Part shown: positions 56,299 to 64,000 of the stretch, piece by piece | Numbering within the stretch: the first letter of the stretch is position 1 | How the letters are laid out: every line of letters begins with the position of its first letter | DNA from: Halobacterium noricense | GTDB taxonomy: Archaea; Halobacteriota; Halobacteria; Halobacteriales; Halobacteriaceae | Direction of reading: 5' to 3' | NCBI RefSeq assembly: GCF_021233435.1 | Contig: NZ_CP089468.1 | Coordinates: 1,984,001 to 2,048,000, forward strand | DNA: 64,000 nt | Notes under the pieces: model-generated | What the model saw: the letters and a program-made list of their open reading frames with translations, nothing else | Database searches by the model: none | Told to the model about the DNA's origin: nothing | Made by a program: the position numbers and the translations under genes

Positions 56299-56862
56299 AT
56301 GACAGACGGGTTCGCGCGGCGGCACGTTCGTTCGCTGACCGCGGTGCTCTCGGTGGCGTCGCTCGCGCTCGTAATCGCCGTCGTCCGCGGGTTCGTGCCC
56401 GCGTCCGCGGTGCCGCACGCGCCGGACGCGGTCCTGCACGCGCTCCCGACCGTGAACGCCGCACTCAGCGCGGCCGCCATCGTCACCATCTCCGCCGGCT
56501 GGCGCGCGATTCGGAACGGCGACGTCGAGCGCCACAAGGCCGCGATGCTGACATCGACGTTGCTGTTCGTGCTGTTCCTCGCGTTCTACCTCTACCGCAT
56601 CGTCGTCGAGGGAACCACGGGATTCGCGGGTCCGGACGCGGTCTACACGTACGTCTACCTCCCGATTTTGATTATCCACATGGGGCTGGCGATGGTGTCG
56701 ATTCCCCTGGTCTACTACGCGCTGTTGCTCGCGGGCACCCGCCCGGTGAACGAGATTCCGGCGACGAACCACGCGACTGTCGGCCGCGTCGCGGCGTCGC
56801 TGTGGCTGGTGTCGTTCGCGCTCGGTATCGTCGTCTACCTCCTGTTGTACGTGCTCTACTAA
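56299..56862 (+). CDS. DUF420 family membrane protein
   Basis: The 187-residue protein has five hydrophobic helices. It includes His-Ala-Leu-Pro-Thr-Val-Asn-Ala-Ala-Leu (about 47-56), Glu-Arg-His-Lys-Ala-Ala-Met-Leu-Thr (about 76-84), Phe-Tyr-Leu-Tyr-Arg (about 97), Tyr-Leu-Pro-Ile-Leu-Ile-Ile-His (about 120-127) and His-Ala-Thr-Val-Gly-Arg (about 157). The conserved membrane histidines fit DUF420, thought to act in cytochrome oxidase or heme handling. ATG at 56299 follows the last intergenic bases after the tRNA promoter. Confidence 0.88.
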   Translation: MTDGFARRHVRSLTAVLSVASLALVIAVVRGFVPASAVPHAPDAVLHALPTVNAALSAAAIVTISAGWRAIRNGDVERHKAAMLTSTLLFVLFLAFYLYRIVVEGTTGFAGPDAVYTYVYLPILIIHMGLAMVSIPLVYYALLLAGTRPVNEIPATNHATVGRVAASLWLVSFALGIVVYLLLYVLY

Positions 56863-56889
56863 CCACACTGCGTGCGCCTGCGCGGACCG

Positions 56890-58359
56890 TCAGTCGTCGG
56901 CGGGCGCTTCGACCGGGTGGTCGATGTCGCGGTCTGCGGCCTCGCCGGGAATGTCGTAGGGGTACTCGCCGGTCACGCAGCCCGCGCAGAGGTCCGCCTC
57001 CGACCGGCCGATTGCGGTCGTGACGGCGTCCAGCGAGAGATACGAGAGGCTGTCCGCGCCGATCTGGTCGGCGATCTCGCTGGCGGTCTTGTCGGCGGCG
57101 ATGAGTTCGTCGCGGGTCGCCATGTCGATGCCCATGTAGCAGGGCGCGCTAATCGGCGGCGCGCCGATGCGCACGTGAACTTCCTCCGCCCCGGCCTCGC
57201 GGAGGAGGTCGACGAGCTGGCTGCTCGTGGTGCCGCGGACGATGGAGTCGTCGATGACGGTGACGGTGCGGCCCTCGACGGTGGACTTGATGGGGTTGAG
57301 TTTGAGGCGGACGGCCTGCTCGCGGGCCTCTTGGGTGGGCATGATGAACGTGCGGCCGACGTAGCGGTTCTTCATCAGGCCCTCCGCGAACTCGACGGTC
57401 GCGCCGTCGGCCTGTCCGGCCTCGGCGTACCCGGAGGCGAACGCGCGCCCGGAGTCCGGGACGGGCATCACGACGTCCGTGTCGACGCCGTTCTCCGTCC
57501 AGAGCTGGCGGCCGAGTTCTCGTCGTACCTCGTAGACGAGTTCGTCGTCGATGACGGAGTCCGGGCGCGCGAAGTAGACGTACTCGAAGAAGCAGTTCGC
57601 GGTGTTCTCGGCTTCGACCAGTTGGTGGGAGTCGTAGCCCTCGCCGTCCTCGTGGAGGACGACGAGTTCGCCGGGGCGGACGTCGCGCACGAGGTCGCCG
57701 CCGAGCGTGTCGATGGCCGCGGACTCGCTGGCGAGCACGTAGCCGTCGTCGAGCTCCCCGAGGACGAGCGGGCGGTTGCCCAGCGGGTCGCGCACGCCGA
57801 GCACGGAGTCGTCGTGCATGATGGTCAGCGAGTACGACCCGTGGACGCGGTTCATCGTCGTCTCGACGGCGGCGACGAGGTCCTCGTCGAGGAGGTTGCG
57901 CGCGAGGTCGTGAGCGATGACCTCGGTGTCGCCGTCGCTGGTGAACGCGTGCCCGCTGCTCGCGAGGTCGTCGCGGATCTCGTCGGCGTTCACGAGATTG
58001 CCGTTATGACTGAGCCCGAGCGCGCCGCCCTTGAACGAGACGGAGAACGGCTGTGCGCAGGACTTGTCGACGCTGCCCGCGGTCGGGTAGCGCACGTGGC
58101 CGATGCCGGCGCTGCCCACGAGTCCCTCGATGTCGGACTCGTCGAAGGCCTCGCCGACGAGGCCCATGCCGACGTGCTGGTGTTGCTGGAAGCCGTCGTG
58201 GGTGACGATGCCAGCGGACTCCTGGCCGCGGTGTTGGAGCGCGTACAGCGCGTAGTACGTCGGGAAGGCGGCGTCGCGCTCGGCGAGAGAGACGCCGACG
58301 ACGCCGCACTTCTCTGTGGGATGGTCGAACTCGGGGCCGTCCTCGCGCCCGGGTGACAT
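56890..58359 (-). CDS. purF: Amidophosphoribosyltransferase PurF
   Basis: PurF commits PRPP to purine synthesis, moving glutamine amide nitrogen. The 489-residue protein has a short propeptide, then Glu-Lys-Cys-Gly-Val-Val-Gly with the N-terminal nucleophile Cys (about 18). It also has Gly-Ile-Gly-His-Val-Arg-Tyr-Pro-Thr (about 86-94) and the PRPP motif Val-Thr-Val-Ile-Asp-Asp-Ser-Ile-Val-Arg-Gly-Thr-Thr (about 365-377). Cysteines in Thr-Ala-Asn-Cys-Phe and Cys-Ala-Gly-Cys-Val may hold a [4Fe-4S] cluster. ATG at 58357-58359 fits. Confidence 0.96.
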   Translation of the reverse strand: MSPGREDGPEFDHPTEKCGVVGVSLAERDAAFPTYYALYALQHRGQESAGIVTHDGFQQHQHVGMGLVGEAFDESDIEGLVGSAGIGHVRYPTAGSVDKSCAQPFSVSFKGGALGLSHNGNLVNADEIRDDLASSGHAFTSDGDTEVIAHDLARNLLDEDLVAAVETTMNRVHGSYSLTIMHDDSVLGVRDPLGNRPLVLGELDDGYVLASESAAIDTLGGDLVRDVRPGELVVLHEDGEGYDSHQLVEAENTANCFFEYVYFARPDSVIDDELVYEVRRELGRQLWTENGVDTDVVMPVPDSGRAFASGYAEAGQADGATVEFAEGLMKNRYVGRTFIMPTQEAREQAVRLKLNPIKSTVEGRTVTVIDDSIVRGTTSSQLVDLLREAGAEEVHVRIGAPPISAPCYMGIDMATRDELIAADKTASEIADQIGADSLSYLSLDAVTTAIGRSEADLCAGCVTGEYPYDIPGEAADRDIDHPVEAPADD

Positions 58360-58597
58360 GGACGCTCCTACCCCGGCAGGCAGGGTAAAACTTCCGCAAC
58401 CGTGTCGAACTCGCCGAAACACACAGTCGTTGTATGCACGAACGTGCTAGCTGTGGGATAGGCATGCTACCACAAATCAAGGAAGGTGACAGACTTCTCA
58501 ATCGGTGCGAGAGCGCAGGCTCCAGGTCACGAATGTTCAGAACGCAGAACGGCTGCGTCGCTACGGAGTCGAGAGAAACGCAGGAGAAACGGAGTCG
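58360..58597. other. Gap between purF and the lsm-rpl37e operon
   Basis: The 238-base stretch holds the purF promoter (right of 58359) and the 3' end of the rpl37e transcript. A short tgctagc palindrome lies at about 58446-58452. A reading frame on the minus strand here lacks protein character. I see no gene. Confidence 0.4.
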
Positions 58598-58774
58598 TTA
58601 GTTGTCGCCGGTCTTGCCCTGCCAGTTGTAGCCACGGCGCTTCGCGGACTTGCCGAAGCCACAGCTCGAACAGACCTTCTTCTTCGTGTGGTAGGACTTC
58701 TCGCCGCACCGGCGGCACTTCGTGTGCGTCGTCGTGTTCTTCTTCCCTTGGCTCGGGGTCCCAGCTCCCGTCAT
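58598..58774 (-). CDS. rpl37e: 50S ribosomal protein L37e
   Basis: The 58-residue zinc-ribbon protein reads [12 protein letters not shown], then [10 protein letters not shown] (20-29), then Cys-Ser-Ser-Cys-Gly-Phe-Gly (35-41). It matches archaeal L37e in length and cysteines. ATG at 58772-58774 overlaps the lsm stop codon by 4 bases, so the two are translated together. The zinc-binding Cys4 site is complete. Confidence 0.97.
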   Translation of the reverse strand: MTGAGTPSQGKKNTTTHTKCRRCGEKSYHTKKKVCSSCGFGKSAKRRGYNWQGKTGDN

Positions 58775-58953
58775 GGTTTGATGGTAACGACGTTGTCGCC
58801 ACGGATAATCGTTGTGTCTTCGCCCTCCAGCACGATGTTCATGTGCTGGTCGTAGCCCGTGAGGACGCCGGTGAACTCTTCGCCGTCCTTGAGTCGGACC
58901 GTGACGGTCTCCTCTAGTGACTCCTCGAGTACGTCGAGTGGTCGGCCGCTCAT
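58771..58953 (-). CDS. lsm: LSm (Sm-like) RNA-binding protein
   Basis: Archaeal LSm forms a heptameric ring binding U-rich RNA. The 60-residue short haloarchaeal form has Sm1 ([15 protein letters not shown], 17-31), Asp-Gln-His-Met-Asn-Ile-Val-Leu (35-42), and Sm2 (Ile-Ile-Arg-Gly-Asp-Asn-Val-Val, 49-56). Its stop overlaps the rpl37e start by 4 bases, an arrangement widely kept in haloarchaea. Confidence 0.97.
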   Translation of the reverse strand: MSGRPLDVLEESLEETVTVRLKDGEEFTGVLTGYDQHMNIVLEGEDTTIIRGDNVVTIKP

Positions 58954-59038
58954 ACACCAACGGGTGCGTGTCGCGTCTATAAGCGTACCGGACCGCGGCC
59001 GCGACCCGGAGCGACGCCCGCTGGCACCGCTGGCGACT

Positions 59039-60097
59039 TCAGACGTCCACTGCGAACGACTCCCGGTCGGCCTCGCGGACCGCGAACGCCGCCAGCAGGT
59101 CCGCGGCGTCCTCGACGTCCTCGGTGTCCACGACTTCGGCGGGCGTGTGCATGTACCGGTTCGGGATGCCGATGGCGACTGTGGGAATGCCGCTGCGCGC
59201 CCGGAAGAACGTGTCCGCGTCCGTCCCCGTCGTCGTGGACATCGCCTCGACCTGCACGTCGATGCCCTCCGCGTCGCCCGCGGCCCGGACCGCGCGCGCC
59301 ACCTCGGGGTGACTCGACCCGCCACGGGTCACGGTCGGCCCGCCGCCCAGTTCGACCTCGCTGGCGTGGGCGCTGGGGTACGACGGGTTGTCCGCGGCGT
59401 GCGTGACGTCCACGACGAGCGCGACGTCCGGGTCGAGGTCGAACGCCACCATGCTCGCGCCCCGCGTTCCGAGTTCCTCTTGGACAGTGTTGACGGCGTA
59501 CACCGTGCAGTCAGCGCCCCGTTCGGCGGCGCGCCGGAGTGCTTCCGCGGCGACCCACGATCCCGTGCGGTTGTCGAGGCCGCGGCCCGCGATGCGCGTC
59601 CCCGCGAGGTCGTGGACGCCCGCTGCGAGCGTCGCGGGGTCGCCGACCTCCACGAGTTCGCGGGCCTGCTCGCCGTCCTCGGCACCGACGTCCACGTGCT
59701 GCTCGGTGACGTCCGCGGGCGCGTCCTCACCAGCCTCCCGGAGATGAATGGCGGTATGGCCGACGACACCGTTGACGGTACCCTCGTCGGTGTGGACCGC
59801 GACCTGCGAGCCCTCGGTTACCGAGCGGTCGACGCCACCCAGCGGCCGCACGCGCAGGAAGCCGTCGTCGGTGATGGCAGTCACGACGAAGCCGAGTTCG
59901 TCAGCGTGGCCGGCGAACGCGACCTCGGTGTCGCCGCCGTCGTAGACGGCGACCGCGTTCCCGTACGCGTCCGTGCGTACGTCGTCGGCGAACTCCTCGA
60001 CGTAGTCGACCCACGCGCGCTGCCCGGCGGTCTCGAACCCGGAGGGGCTGGGCGCGTCGAGCAGGCGGCGCAGGAAGGCGTCTCGCGTCTCGTCCAT
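59039..60097 (-). CDS. M42-family metallo-aminopeptidase/deblocking peptidase
   Basis: The 352-residue protein is a TET-type M42 peptidase. Metal ligands are seen in Phe-Ala-Gly-His-Ala-Asp-Glu-Leu-Gly (about 61-69), Gly-Arg-Gly-Leu-Asp-Asn-Arg-Thr (about 173-180), Val-Gln-Glu-Glu-Leu-Gly (about 207-212), Val-Val-Asp-Val-Thr-His and Tyr-Met-His-Thr-Pro-Ala-Glu (about 318-324). M42 enzymes form tetrahedral dodecamers that trim peptides after proteasomal cleavage. The gene is complete, with ATG at 60095-60097. Confidence 0.94.
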   Translation of the reverse strand: MDETRDAFLRRLLDAPSPSGFETAGQRAWVDYVEEFADDVRTDAYGNAVAVYDGGDTEVAFAGHADELGFVVTAITDDGFLRVRPLGGVDRSVTEGSQVAVHTDEGTVNGVVGHTAIHLREAGEDAPADVTEQHVDVGAEDGEQARELVEVGDPATLAAGVHDLAGTRIAGRGLDNRTGSWVAAEALRRAAERGADCTVYAVNTVQEELGTRGASMVAFDLDPDVALVVDVTHAADNPSYPSAHASEVELGGGPTVTRGGSSHPEVARAVRAAGDAEGIDVQVEAMSTTTGTDADTFFRARSGIPTVAIGIPNRYMHTPAEVVDTEDVEDAADLLAAFAVREADRESFAVDV

Positions 60098-60189
60098 ACG
60101 AGTACTGTCGAAGCCGCGGGCAAGAATCCTCCGAGAGCGCCACGGCCGACCCCACAACGGATATATGGCGTCTCGGCGAACTGACTGGT

Positions 60190-60471
60190 ATGGGACTCAT
60201 CGAGGTACACTTCCACGAGTCGGAGTTCGACTTCTCCCCGTCGATGGTCACGGGCGCTGGCGAGCAGGCGCTCGAAGCCACCGAGGAGGAGAGCGACGAG
60301 ACCGCCGACGAGGACGTCGAAAGCGTCGGCTGGAAAGACGAGGAGGCGGAGCCGAGTAGTTCCGCCGGGCTGGGCGCGCTCGTCGCGCTCGCCGTGCTGG
60401 TCGTGCTCGCCGCGCTCGTCGGCTTGAAGCGCCGCAGCAGCGGCGACGAAGACGGCGAACTCGAAGCGTAG
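60190..60471 (+). CDS. Single-pass membrane protein with acidic N-terminal domain
   Basis: The 93-residue protein begins Met-Gly-Leu-Ile-Glu-Val-His-Phe-His-Glu-Ser-Glu-Phe. It has an acidic middle rich in Glu and Asp, one hydrophobic helix (about 59-78), then Leu-Lys-Arg-Arg and an acidic tail. The helix followed by basic residues suggests an outside N-terminus. No family is recognised. It is 47 bases upstream of the DUF2342 gene, probably in one transcript. Confidence 0.65.
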   Translation: MGLIEVHFHESEFDFSPSMVTGAGEQALEATEEESDETADEDVESVGWKDEEAEPSSSAGLGALVALAVLVVLAALVGLKRRSSGDEDGELEA

Positions 60472-60518
60472 GCCGCGAGCAGCAGAAGGGCTTTGGCCGT
60501 TCGTCGCCGACTTCCCCT

Positions 60519-61535
60519 ATGACGCTTTTCGAGAGCGCACGCGCTGTCGCGGGCGCTAGCGGAACCGGCGCTATCGACTGGGACGCCGTCGCCGAGGCCG
60601 CGAAGGCCGCCACCGACCCCGGCGACCTCGACCTCTCCGAGGCTGAGGCCGAAGCGTACGCCGCCGACGTCCGTGACGCCCGCCAGCAGCTCCGCAACGT
60701 CTCCGGGCTCGACTTCGACGTCCCCGAGACCGTCGAGATTCAGAACCGCCACCACTGGGTCGACGCCAACGTCGAGACGTTCAGGCGCGCGTTCGAGCCG
60801 CTGAACCAGCGCGCCAGCTACCTCCCCGGCGTCGCGCGGTCGCTGAACACGGCGACCACAGCGGGCGCGCTCGCGTTCGTCTCCCGGCACGTTCTCGGAC
60901 AGTACGACCCGCTCCTGCTGGCCGACGCCGTCGAGGAAACCTCGGCGAGCAGTCGGACGCAGTCCGACGATACGTCCGACCACGCGCTCTACTTCGTCCA
61001 CCCGAACGTCGTCGCGGCCGCCGACAATCTCGACGTCGCGTTCCCGCGGTTCCGGCGCTGGATTGCGTTCCACGAGGTCACCCACGCCGCGGAGTTCGGT
61101 GCCGCGCCGTGGCTCGCCGACCACCTCGAAGACCGCCTCGAAGCCGGCGTCGCCGCGCTCGCCGAGGGCGAGGTCGAACGCGAGGCCTTCGCGGAGTTGC
61201 ACGTCGCGATGACCGCCGTCGAGGGGTACGCGGAGCTGTTGATGGACGAGGCGTTCGACGGCGAGTACGCCGACCTCCGCGCGAAACTCGACGCGCGCCG
61301 CCGTGGCGGCAGCCCGCTGACGAAGCTCGTCAAGCGTGCGCTCGGCCTCCAGTTGAAGCGCGAGCAGTACGAGCGCGGCCGCGAGTTCTTCGAAGCGGTC
61401 GCCGCCGACCGCGGGCTCGCCGGCGCCAGCCGCGTCTGGGACAGTCCCGAGTACCTCCCGACGGACGCGGAACTCGACGCGCCCCGCGCGTGGCTCGCTC
61501 GCGTCCCCGCAACGTCGGACGAGACTGCCGAGTAG
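60519..61535 (+). CDS. DUF2342 zinc-dependent metalloprotease-like protein
   Basis: The 338-residue protein belongs to the DUF2342 group often annotated as F420-biosynthesis-associated. It contains Val-Glu-Ile-Gln-Asn-Arg-His-His-Trp-Val (about 69-78), Gly-Gln-Tyr-Asp-Pro-Leu (about 127), and Phe-His-Glu-Val-Thr-His-Ala (about 186-192), an HExxH zinc site. Thr-Ala-Val-Glu-Gly-Tyr-Ala-Glu (about 229) supplies a likely third ligand. Enzymatic activity is unproven. Soluble, complete, and followed 31 bases later by a small membrane protein. Confidence 0.85.
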   Translation: MTLFESARAVAGASGTGAIDWDAVAEAAKAATDPGDLDLSEAEAEAYAADVRDARQQLRNVSGLDFDVPETVEIQNRHHWVDANVETFRRAFEPLNQRASYLPGVARSLNTATTAGALAFVSRHVLGQYDPLLLADAVEETSASSRTQSDDTSDHALYFVHPNVVAAADNLDVAFPRFRRWIAFHEVTHAAEFGAAPWLADHLEDRLEAGVAALAEGEVEREAFAELHVAMTAVEGYAELLMDEAFDGEYADLRAKLDARRRGGSPLTKLVKRALGLQLKREQYERGREFFEAVAADRGLAGASRVWDSPEYLPTDAELDAPRAWLARVPATSDETAE

Positions 61536-61566
61536 ACTTATCAGTCTTCGTCGCCAACTGTCCCCT

Positions 61567-61800
61567 ATGAGCCGACTCAAGCGAGTGTTCAGTCGTGCGA
61601 AGTACGCAGCCATCGGTGCCGCCGTCGGCGGTGCGCTTGGCGGTATCGTCAGCCGGAACGCAGCGAGCACAGCGGCGGGCGTCGGTGCGCTCGCGGGCGC
61701 AATCGTCGGCGAGAAGCGCGTTGACGTCGGCACAATAGTCGACGACGTCAAGGACCGGAAACCCGACACCGAAGTCGTCTCGCGCTCCAGCGACGACTAA
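61567..61800 (+). CDS. Glycine-zipper small membrane protein
   Basis: The 77-residue protein has a basic start (Met-Ser-Arg-Leu-Lys-Arg-Val-Phe-Ser-Arg) and two Gly/Ala-rich helices: Ala-Ile-Gly-Ala-Ala-Val-Gly-Gly-Ala-Leu-Gly-Gly (about 15-26) and Ala-Gly-Val-Gly-Ala-Leu-Ala-Gly-Ala (about 37-45). An acidic tail follows. The spacing of glycines is a glycine zipper, which packs or oligomerises in membranes. Function unknown. Confidence 0.7.
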   Translation: MSRLKRVFSRAKYAAIGAAVGGALGGIVSRNAASTAAGVGALAGAIVGEKRVDVGTIVDDVKDRKPDTEVVSRSSDD

Positions 61801-61863
61801 CTCCTTTTGCGCTCCCCCGGCTATAAGTGTCGACAGACGAATCTATTAGTTGAGGGAGACGGC

Positions 61864-62015
61864 ATGCCGGCCACCTTGGCATCTGCGAGGGCGACGTGCC
61901 ACTCGGGCACGCCATCCACGCGACCATACACACCAAGACGGACGCGGGCGTCGTCGACTACTACGTCTGCCAGCCGTGCTACGAGGACGAACTCGCGCCG
62001 CTGTTCGAGAACTAG
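61864..62015 (+). pseudogene. Small Cys-containing protein, probably frameshifted near its start
   Basis: A TATA-like ggctataagtg (about 61818) precedes ATG 61864, but that frame does not make a sensible protein. A different frame from about 61866 gives Gly-His-Leu-Gly-Ile-Cys-Glu-Gly-Asp-Val-Pro-Leu-Gly-His-Ala-Ile-His, then Tyr-Tyr-Val-Cys-Gln-Pro-Cys-Tyr-Glu-Asp. It stops at 62015 with no ATG, and its only late start is GTG 61896. One missing base after the ATG would join them. The C-x-x-C and His residues suggest zinc binding. Assembly error and true mutation cannot be told apart here. Confidence 0.5.
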
Positions 62016-62560
62016 TGGAAGCCGCGGCCGACGTCGTCCTCCTCGACGAGGTCGTCGAGTTCCGAATCGAGTAGTTCCTCGGCGTCCGCGAACTCCTCCT
62101 TGAGGTCGTCCATCGCGTCCGGCCGGCCGTACGGGTCGTACTCCATCGGCCCGAACGCCGGACTCTCCAGGGCGTCCATCACGTCGTCGAAGAAGTCCCC
62201 GGGCGTCGTCGGCGCGTCCGCGTGCGCCTGCACGACCTGCTCCAGTTTGCTCGCGCGGTCCTCGGCTTCGTCCTCGTCCTCGACGGGCTGCTGGACGGCG
62301 AACCGGCCGCTGTCGTCGTCCGGGAGGTAGTCCGCCAGCCCGTCGTCGACCTTCCGCGCGACTCGCGTCCCCACGCCGCGCACCTCGAAGGGGTTCTTCG
62401 CGTACGTTTTCAGGTGATAGACTCCCCGCGACGGGTGGCCGAGGTAGAAGTCCTCGCCGACGCCGGACTCGCGGTCGCCGGCGAGCGCGCGCCACCCCTC
62501 GGGGTCGGCGTTCGACTCCACGACGTTCGAGACGATGTCCTCCCAATCCCGTACTCTCAT
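62012..62560 (-). CDS. Conserved haloarchaeal hypothetical protein
   Basis: The 182-residue acidic protein starts Met-Arg-Val-Arg-Asp-Trp-Glu-Asp-Ile-Val. It contains Gly-Trp-Arg-Ala-Leu-Ala-Gly-Asp-Arg (about 22-30), Asp-Phe-Tyr-Leu-Gly-His-Pro (about 37-43), Leu-Lys-Thr-Tyr-Ala-Lys-Asn-Pro (about 50-57) and Phe-Gly-Pro-Met-Glu-Tyr-Asp-Pro-Tyr (about 136). The conserved-looking Gly-Val-Gly-Thr-Arg-Val-Ala-Arg-Lys-Val is typical of a haloarchaeal family I recall without function. It overlaps the frameshifted small gene by 4 bases on the other strand. Confidence 0.75.
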   Translation of the reverse strand: MRVRDWEDIVSNVVESNADPEGWRALAGDRESGVGEDFYLGHPSRGVYHLKTYAKNPFEVRGVGTRVARKVDDGLADYLPDDDSGRFAVQQPVEDEDEAEDRASKLEQVVQAHADAPTTPGDFFDDVMDALESPAFGPMEYDPYGRPDAMDDLKEEFADAEELLDSELDDLVEEDDVGRGFH

Positions 62561-62660
62561 TACGCGAGACTAACGCACTAGTGGACTTGAGTGCGTCGGC
62601 GGCGTACGCGCTCGCGGTTTTGAGGAGTCGGGTACGCTGCTTCGTGGCTCACAGTGTTCC

Positions 62661-62681
62661 CGCTCGCATTACCGTGGCCTC
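62661..62681 (+). repeat. 21-bp direct repeat, copy 1
   Basis: cgctcgcattaccgtggcct followed by c occurs here and again at 62722-62742, 61 bases apart. Both lie in the 247-base gap before rpl21e. The function is unknown; paired regulator sites or a small tandem duplication are possible. Confidence 0.7.
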
Positions 62682-62721
62682 CCGTCGGTCGAGCACGCGC
62701 CTCGCGCATCGCTGCGCTCCG

Positions 62722-62742
62722 CGCTCGCATTACCGTGGCCTC
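62722..62742 (+). repeat. 21-bp direct repeat, copy 2
   Basis: This is the second identical copy, ending 66 bases before the rpl21e ATG. The sequence after each copy diverges (ccgtcggtcg versus acttcgttcg), so only the 21 bases are shared exactly. A TATA-like ttttataacc lies downstream at 62771. Confidence 0.7.
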
Positions 62743-62807
62743 ACTTCGTTCGGCCACCACGTAACGTGCGTTTTATAACCGCGACGGGAGTAATCGGGCG
62801 TACGACT

Positions 62808-63101
62808 ATGCCGAGCTCCAACGGACCCCTCAACAGCACCCGCGAGAAGCTCTCGAACGACCCCCGCGACCGCGGCACGTCCCCGCCCCAGCGCGCAATC
62901 GCCGAGTACGACGAAGGGCAGAAAGTCCACCTCAAGACCGACCCGAGCACGGCGAACGGTCGCTTCCACCCGCGATTCGACGGCCTCACCGGCGAAGTCC
63001 TCGGGAAGCAGGGCGACGCGTTCAAGGTCGAAATCAACGACAACGGTAAGGACAAGGTCGTCATCGCGGCGGCAGCGCACCTCCGCGCACAGCAGGACTA
63101 G
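62808..63101 (+). CDS. rpl21e: 50S ribosomal protein L21e
   Basis: The 97-residue protein reads [17 protein letters not shown]. It contains Pro-Pro-Gln-Arg-Ala-Ile (about 27), Tyr-Asp-Glu-Gly-Gln-Lys-Val-His-Leu, and [15 protein letters not shown] (about 55-69). It matches archaeal L21e. It leads the conserved L21e-RpoF-DUF655 operon; its stop is one base before the rpoF ATG. TATA-like ttttataacc at 62771 is about 37 bases upstream. Confidence 0.97.
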   Translation: MPSSNGPLNSTREKLSNDPRDRGTSPPQRAIAEYDEGQKVHLKTDPSTANGRFHPRFDGLTGEVLGKQGDAFKVEINDNGKDKVVIAAAAHLRAQQD

Positions 63102-63102
63102 C

Positions 63103-63462
63103 ATGACCATCTTCAAGGAAACGCTCGACGAGGAGTTCCTCACTGTCTCCGAGGCGAAGGAGCTGCTGACCGACGTCGAAGCCGAGCGCGCCGCCGAGGA
63201 GGACCGCGAACTCCGCTTCGAGCTGGCGCGAGCGGTCGAGCACGTCAACCGGTTCGCCATCCTCGAACCGGAGGAGTCCCGCGAACTCGTCGAGGACCTG
63301 CTCGCCCTCGAACACGTCAGCGACGAGTCCGTCGCGTACAAGATTGCCGACCTGCTCCCGCGAACCCGTACGGAACTGCGTGCGGTGTTCGCGCAGGAAC
63401 GCTACGCGCTTTCGGGCGACGAACTCGACGACATTCTCGACGTCGTCGCGAAATACGCCTAA
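63103..63462 (+). CDS. rpoF: RNA polymerase subunit RpoF (Rpb4)
   Basis: RpoF pairs with RpoE (Rpb7) to form the RNA polymerase stalk. The 119-residue protein has Leu-Thr-Val-Ser-Glu-Ala-Lys-Glu-Leu-Leu (about 13-22), Ala-Val-Glu-His-Val-Asn-Arg-Phe (about 44-51) and the HRDC-like C-terminal helix region with Ile-Ala-Asp-Leu-Leu-Pro-Arg-Thr (about 80-87). Position between L21e and DUF655 is the conserved archaeal order. It begins 1 base after the rpl21e stop. Confidence 0.95.
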   Translation: MTIFKETLDEEFLTVSEAKELLTDVEAERAAEEDRELRFELARAVEHVNRFAILEPEESRELVEDLLALEHVSDESVAYKIADLLPRTRTELRAVFAQERYALSGDELDDILDVVAKYA

Positions 63463-63513
63463 CTCGGGTCGAGTGGCCGACCGTTTAAGTGTCGGCTGGG
63501 CGTAGCAGTTCGT

Positions 63514-64000
63514 ATGAGTGAATCGTCTTCGACCGAGGACGAAGAGTACGCTGTCGTCCTCGACTTCCTCGCGCACGGCCGCTCGAACGGCGGCCGCGGC
63601 TACGGCGACGGCGCGCTCGCGTACGCCGTCTCTACTGACCGGTTCGTCCTCTACGAACTGAGCCTCGAAGCGGACGCGGACATCTCGATTCTGGACCGCG
63701 TGCGCATCCGCCCCGACTTCGAGGCGGGCATCGAGCGCGGGCACGTCGTCGACTACGACGACCTCTCGGACGGCGCGCGCTCCGAACTCGACTACGTCGT
63801 CGAGGACGTCGTCGAAGCCAACGAGCAGCGCTTCGTGGACTTCTACAACGAAGCCCAGCCCATCTCCCTGCGCCTCCACCAGTTGAACCTCCTGCCGGGC
63901 ATCGGCGACAAGCTCCGGGACAACGTCCTCGACGAGCGCAAGCGCAACGGTCCCTTCGAGAGCTTCGAGGACGTCGAGGAGCGCGTCGACGGCCTCCACA
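63514..64000 (+). CDS. DUF655 family RNA-binding-like protein (cut by window edge)
   Basis: The first 162 codons are visible. An acidic start is followed by an S1-like beta domain (Tyr-Ala-Val-Val-Leu-Asp-Phe-Leu-Ala-His-Gly-Arg, about 11-22, and Leu-Asp-Arg-Val-Arg-Ile). A helix-hairpin-helix-like Leu-Leu-Pro-Gly-Ile-Gly-Asp-Lys-Leu-Arg (about 127-136) follows. This matches DUF655. In many archaea the next gene is the 16S rRNA dimethyladenosine transferase KsgA, which suggests a ribosome-related role. The 3' end is beyond the window. Confidence 0.9.
   Translation, partial: MSESSSTEDEEYAVVLDFLAHGRSNGGRGYGDGALAYAVSTDRFVLYELSLEADADISILDRVRIRPDFEAGIERGHVVDYDDLSDGARSELDYVVEDVVEANEQRFVDFYNEAQPISLRLHQLNLLPGIGDKLRDNVLDERKRNGPFESFEDVEERVDGLH

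Overview
This window is haloarchaeal chromosomal DNA (class Halobacteria). The DNA is GC-rich, proteins are strongly acidic, many starts are leaderless or use GTG, and the gene set is archaeal: RtcB and archease, LSm, ribosomal proteins S17e, L21e and L37e, RpoF (Rpb4), PriS, GINS, Cdc48, TrmB and HTH-10 regulators. A near-canonical halobacterial dodecin and an intact ISH8-type insertion sequence suggest Halobacterium or a close relative. The genus is an inference, not proven here.

Layout. 0-4.6 kb: housekeeping and redox genes (DUF309 fragment, aspartoacylase-like hydrolase, UPF0179, small kinase, HxlR regulator divergent from an esterase, MsrB). 4.6-8.5 kb: a pterin/tungsten cluster in which MoaD-like and associated small proteins are transcribed away from an aldehyde:ferredoxin oxidoreductase, with an 18-bp perfect palindrome between them. 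8.54-9.73 kb: a 5'-truncated tnpB remnant that keeps its right end. 9.7-24 kb: acetyltransferase, DUF502-archease-DoxX-RtcB, an eIF2B-like protein, TrmB, a cytoplasmic 5'-nucleotidase-like enzyme, a class V aminotransferase, MscS and several membrane proteins. 24-31.8 kb: a DUF4399 lipoprotein, dodecin, an A-type Fe-S carrier, HisD, a SufS-SufU fusion, and TrkH/TrkA. An Lrp-TrkA_C regulator follows at 32.5 kb.

33.4-39.0 kb is an accessory island. Three toxin-antitoxin-like pairs (winged-helix/PemK, HTH/PIN, UPF0175/DUF3368) are separated by four copies of a 40-bp direct repeat (the last is half-length). An intact ISH8 copy sits in the middle segment. A 52-bp-period array of alternating conserved and variable hairpins lies at the right edge. 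Two of the three toxins carry apparent single-base frameshifts. This cassette-like organisation is the most interesting structure in the window.

39-64 kb returns to core genes: a D-2-hydroxyacid dehydrogenase, asd, rps17e, priS-GINS (4-bp overlap), cdc48 coupled to an Hsp20-like small protein, panB, an acyl-CoA dehydrogenase, an MBF1-like protein, a PNPOx-fold protein, a cluster of winged-helix regulators, tRNA-Leu(GAG), purF, lsm-rpl37e (4-bp overlap), an M42 peptidase, a DUF2342 metalloprotease, and the rpl21e-rpoF-DUF655 operon, which runs off the right edge. Several intergenic spaces hold palindrome-rich elements that appear to be haloarchaeal repeat families rather than genes.
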